A stretch of DNA of 64,000 bases from assembly GCA_029931535.1 (NCBI GenBank), contig JAQPZY010001334.1, forward strand, positions 1,302,001-1,366,000, given 5' to 3'. The notes under the pieces were generated by a model that saw nothing but the letters and a program-made list of their open reading frames with translations, searched no databases and was not told where the DNA came from. Source of the stretch: Margaritifera margaritifera (taxonomy: Eukaryota; Mollusca; Bivalvia; Unionida; Margaritiferidae). The position numbers were made by a program, and so were the translations under genes. Positions 1 through 64,000 of the stretch are shown here, piece by piece; position 1 is the first letter of the stretch; each line of letters begins with the position of its first letter.

Positions 1-61224
<61,224 letters not shown>

Positions 61225-61595
61225 CTGGTATAAAAAGAGTCATATTTGCAGTGATCCAGGGTCTATTCTAGCACAGAGAGTTTAGGGGGAAAACTCCTCA
61301 TTCCATTTGAAAAAGAGTTGAGAATTTTCTTAATATAGGAGGGATTTAATGGATAAATATATGTAGGGATTGAAAATATAATCTGTGATTTTCACACATT
61401 TGGTTAATTTCTTGATACAATTTATTAGAAATTAGCGTGAATATCGCAATTGTGCATCCTGGAATAGACCCTGTGATGAATAAAATATAAAATGGATGAA
61501 TTCCCATATATACCAATTCAATATCAGAAGATGGCATTTGTAGCATCTGCACTCAATATATAAAGTGGAAGGATAACTAGCTTATTATAATGTTA

Positions 61596-62935
61596 CCTAC
61601 TGTATATACACACTTATAAGTCGAGTCCAACTACAAACAACATTGATCCTAATCTGCCATCACATAATGTGCCAGCAGATCAGGGTCTATATTGTTAGCT
61701 TTATTGGCTGCTCCCAACAAACTACAGTGAAACCCCGCTATAACGCGCCCCGCTATAATGCGAATTTGGATATAACGCGATCGTGGCGTGGCTCCCAAAA
61801 TTTCATATATTCATTCGCACATGAAATTTTTTTTTCAAAGTACGAGAAATAGTGTATAAAATTTGTATATTACAGTATCATTTTGGGGAACAGATCGCGT
61901 ACGAATTCGAGTATAATATATTTGTGGCGTGGTTCCTGAAATTTTATATACATTTACATCTATTTTTCTCGTACACGGAAAAAAAATTTTTTTTTTAAGT
62001 ACAAGAAATAGTGTATAAAAAGTTTATTATCATTTTGGGGAAGAGATCACGTATGAATTCGATCATGGCGTGGCTTCTGAAATTTAACAATTTCACCAAT
62101 TTCTTGAAGTGTTATGCCATAATAAACATTATTGGAAATGTTACTTATTACTGATCCAGGAGTAAAGCCAGTAAGTCTTCTTTGTGTTTGTCTTCAATTC
62201 ATTCTGTATACAATCATTGCTCAAACAATAGCCGACATGTTTTTCTTCTTTAACTGCATACACAACCGAGCATTAAACAATGTGGTGGTTGATAAAAGAT
62301 TCTCACGATTTAATAAACATAAAAAAATGTAAGCCGCCAACACATGCGCTGGACTTCAATTCACCCTGTATACAATCATTGCGCAAACAATAGCCGACTT
62401 ATGCTTCTTCTTTAACTGCATACACAACCAAGCACCAGACAATGCGGTGGTTGATCAACGATTGTCAAATGTAAGTGCTTTTGTAGCGACTCATTTTGGG
62501 CGGCAAGATCAAAGATTGTCATATGTGGGTGCTTATATAGAGACTGAGCTTGGGTGGCAAGATCACAGGGAGTTCAAATAACCACTCTCTATTACTTGGC
62601 ACTGAACAAGTATCAAACTCGTGGCTCAATCAAAGGGTTGTCATGTGGGAAAACAAAGACGGATCGATATCAGATAGTAAACAGTGTTGATACCCTATTC
62701 ATGCTGTACATTAGTCATGTATATGTTGTTCTCTGAATAAAGGAAAATATAGTAAAACCCCACAATAACGCGACCCCGCTTTTTCCGCGATCGAATTTTA
62801 TGGACCCCAAATATCGCGTTATAGCGGGGTTTTACTGTACACAGACGCAGATCTAGTGGTGCTTTATGCAGCAGCAGATCTGGGTCTGTGCAGTTTGCAG
62901 TTGGGGTTGACTTATAAGCGAGTATATATGGTATT
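61596..62935. mobile_element. Double-hairpin MITE, copy 10, split by a pogo-like element
   Basis: The left part (ctactgtatatacacactta plus first hairpin) runs to 61722. The right part resumes at 62840 with cacagacgcagatct and ends gcgagtatatatggta. The interruption falls at the start of the second hairpin. Confidence 0.85.
61725..62837. mobile_element. pogo/Tigger-like non-autonomous element, 1113 bp
   Basis: The ends CAGTGAAACCCCGCTATAAC and, inverted, CAGTAAAACCCCGCTATAAC are flanked by TA (61723-61724 and 62838-62839). The left end repeats 'tataacgcg' three times and the right 88 bases form a near-palindrome of their own. Two internal tandem duplications exist (about 150 bp each, 'tgtatacaatcattgc' and 'tcattttggggaa'). 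No transposase remains. TA duplication and such ends suit Tc1-mariner/pogo relatives. Confidence 0.82.
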
Positions 62936-63189
62936 TGTTACATGACAGAAATATCTATTCTTAAAATAATTAGCTTGATATTTTACTGGAAAATATAGTA
63001 ATGATAAAAATGTTTGCTTGATATCTAAGTGGTATTAGGTGTGATGCTCGTACCACCATGTTCAATGGTCTGAACTTTATTAATTTTAACCCCTATGTTC
63101 AATAGTCTGAACTTTATTAATTTCATTTTATGCTGACTGGACCGATGCTTCTAATATGTAATGTAAAATATTCTTGATGGCACAGATGT

Positions 63190-63420
63190 TGGCTTTGAGG
63201 CGGAGAAAACCAGACAACCCAGAGGAACTTACCAGCCTTGGTTTGGTTTGATGTTTTAGGGAACCATCACACAAGTAGGTTATTTAGTGCTGAGGCAATT
63301 TGAGTAAACTGCCTTGCTCAAGGACACACCATGGTAACCGATCCAGGCTGATCTGATAAAAGGATTCGAACTTGCACCCTTTCAGTCATGAGTCCTGCAT
63401 GCTAATCACCAGCCTCAGAC
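63190..63420 (-). mobile_element. tRNA-derived SINE C
   Basis: On the minus strand ctggtgattagcatgcagg and ggtgcaagttcgaatcc act as box A-like and a canonical box B. The middle has 'gtgtccttgagcaaggcag' and the end is a (CAAAC)n-like tail at 63238-63252. The head is probably truncated. It is a different family from SINEs A and B. Confidence 0.7.
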
Positions 63421-64000
63421 TGGCAATCAATTACTCTTAAGGATGTATGCTTTATAAAATCAATGTTTACAGCACAGCTCAAAATGACATGATTATTACA
63501 TAATTATGTCATCAATATGATGTCACTTGTTACTCAATATGACATAGCACTATGAATTATCAGAGAGACTGAACGTAAAAAGGTGTGATTGCAACTTCCA
63601 AATCTTACTGAATAATGAAAAATAAAAATGTGATACAGTTATAAAGATGACAATAAAGGGACTGTCGAATAAATTGATAAAGTCAACAAAAAGCATATGA
63701 CACATTCAGAAATCACAATCCATTTGTGACCTGCCATAAATTAACTGTACTGTACATTTCTGTATTAGAATTCCACTGTGATCTCAATAATTGTGTTATA
63801 GTGAAAAAATTCACTCATCAAAGTAAACTTTCTCCCTATATTTGATTAGAAGAACCTCCACTCTTCAACCTGTACAAATTTGATGAAGTTTTAAATACTC
63901 ATTCATCCATTATTTTATGGAGAGTTGGTGATGGGGTATTGTTTCCTATACTCTCCTATGTAATGACTCTTTCCTAAGGGTACATATTTATATGTAACGA
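63421..64000. other. Upstream intron or gene flank, no feature seen
   Basis: The exon preceding 61224 must end with one base of a split codon. I find no convincing candidate here, so it is probably beyond the window. Confidence 0.4.

Noticed and set aside
63340..63420. True tRNA gene on the minus strand
   Set aside because: Box B is good, but there is no acceptor-stem pairing or complete cloverleaf, and a SINE body and tail follow.

Overview
The window looks like animal nuclear DNA, most likely from a bivalve mollusc. This is an inference from its style. It is AT-rich and has one gene with small exons and long introns. It carries tRNA-derived SINEs with (AACC)n-type tails, hairpin MITEs, many minisatellites, and modular arrays with phrases such as 'gggccataactct' and 'tttgaccttttgacccc' that I associate with mollusc genomes. 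Nothing bacterial or viral is visible.

One host gene runs the length of the window on the minus strand. I could assemble twelve consecutive exons (61224 down to 1). Every junction has GT/AG sites and matching phase, giving about 665 residues with both ends outside the window. The product appears to be an extracellular or type I membrane glycoprotein. It has two related LolA-like halves (shared motif GAQ[V/I]xYVG), a further C-terminal domain, a Thr/Pro/Ser mucin-like stalk, and a Cys-Pro-rich segment that probably leads to a membrane anchor. Most ORFs longer than 60 codons are shadows, satellites or transposon fragments.

Layout, left to right: Cys-rich exon, 59-bp satellite, MITE and pearl-like array (0-2.8 kb); stalk exon with a 50-bp duplication around a transposon-filled 1.4-kb insert (3.0-4.9 kb); exons at 5.9 and 6.9 kb and a 41-bp satellite (7.2-9.6 kb); LINE reverse transcriptase (10-11.4 kb); two inverted SINEs with clear target-site duplications (11.8-12.45 kb); exon 8 (12.9 kb); a long intron with modular arrays (15-20.7 kb) and a hAT-like BED zinc-finger remnant (23-24.3 kb); exon 7 (26.5 kb); exon 6 (33.1 kb), whose 5' splice site lies inside a perfect 4x30-bp tandem repeat; exons 5 to 3 (35.7, 41.0, 45.0 kb) between several satellites; more modular arrays (45.6-47.96 kb); exon 2 (52.1 kb); an 87-bp satellite (52.6-55.2 kb); a small hAT MITE (57.0 kb); modular arrays (58.5-60.65 kb); exon 1 of this window (61.2 kb); a pogo-like element nested inside a double-hairpin MITE (61.6-62.9 kb); and a third SINE.

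The observations most worth a second look are the four identical 5' splice sites at exon 6, the double-hairpin MITE family (ten copies in 64 kb), the repeat-plus-hairpin modular arrays, and satellites that carry paired splice-site-like sequences next to real exons.
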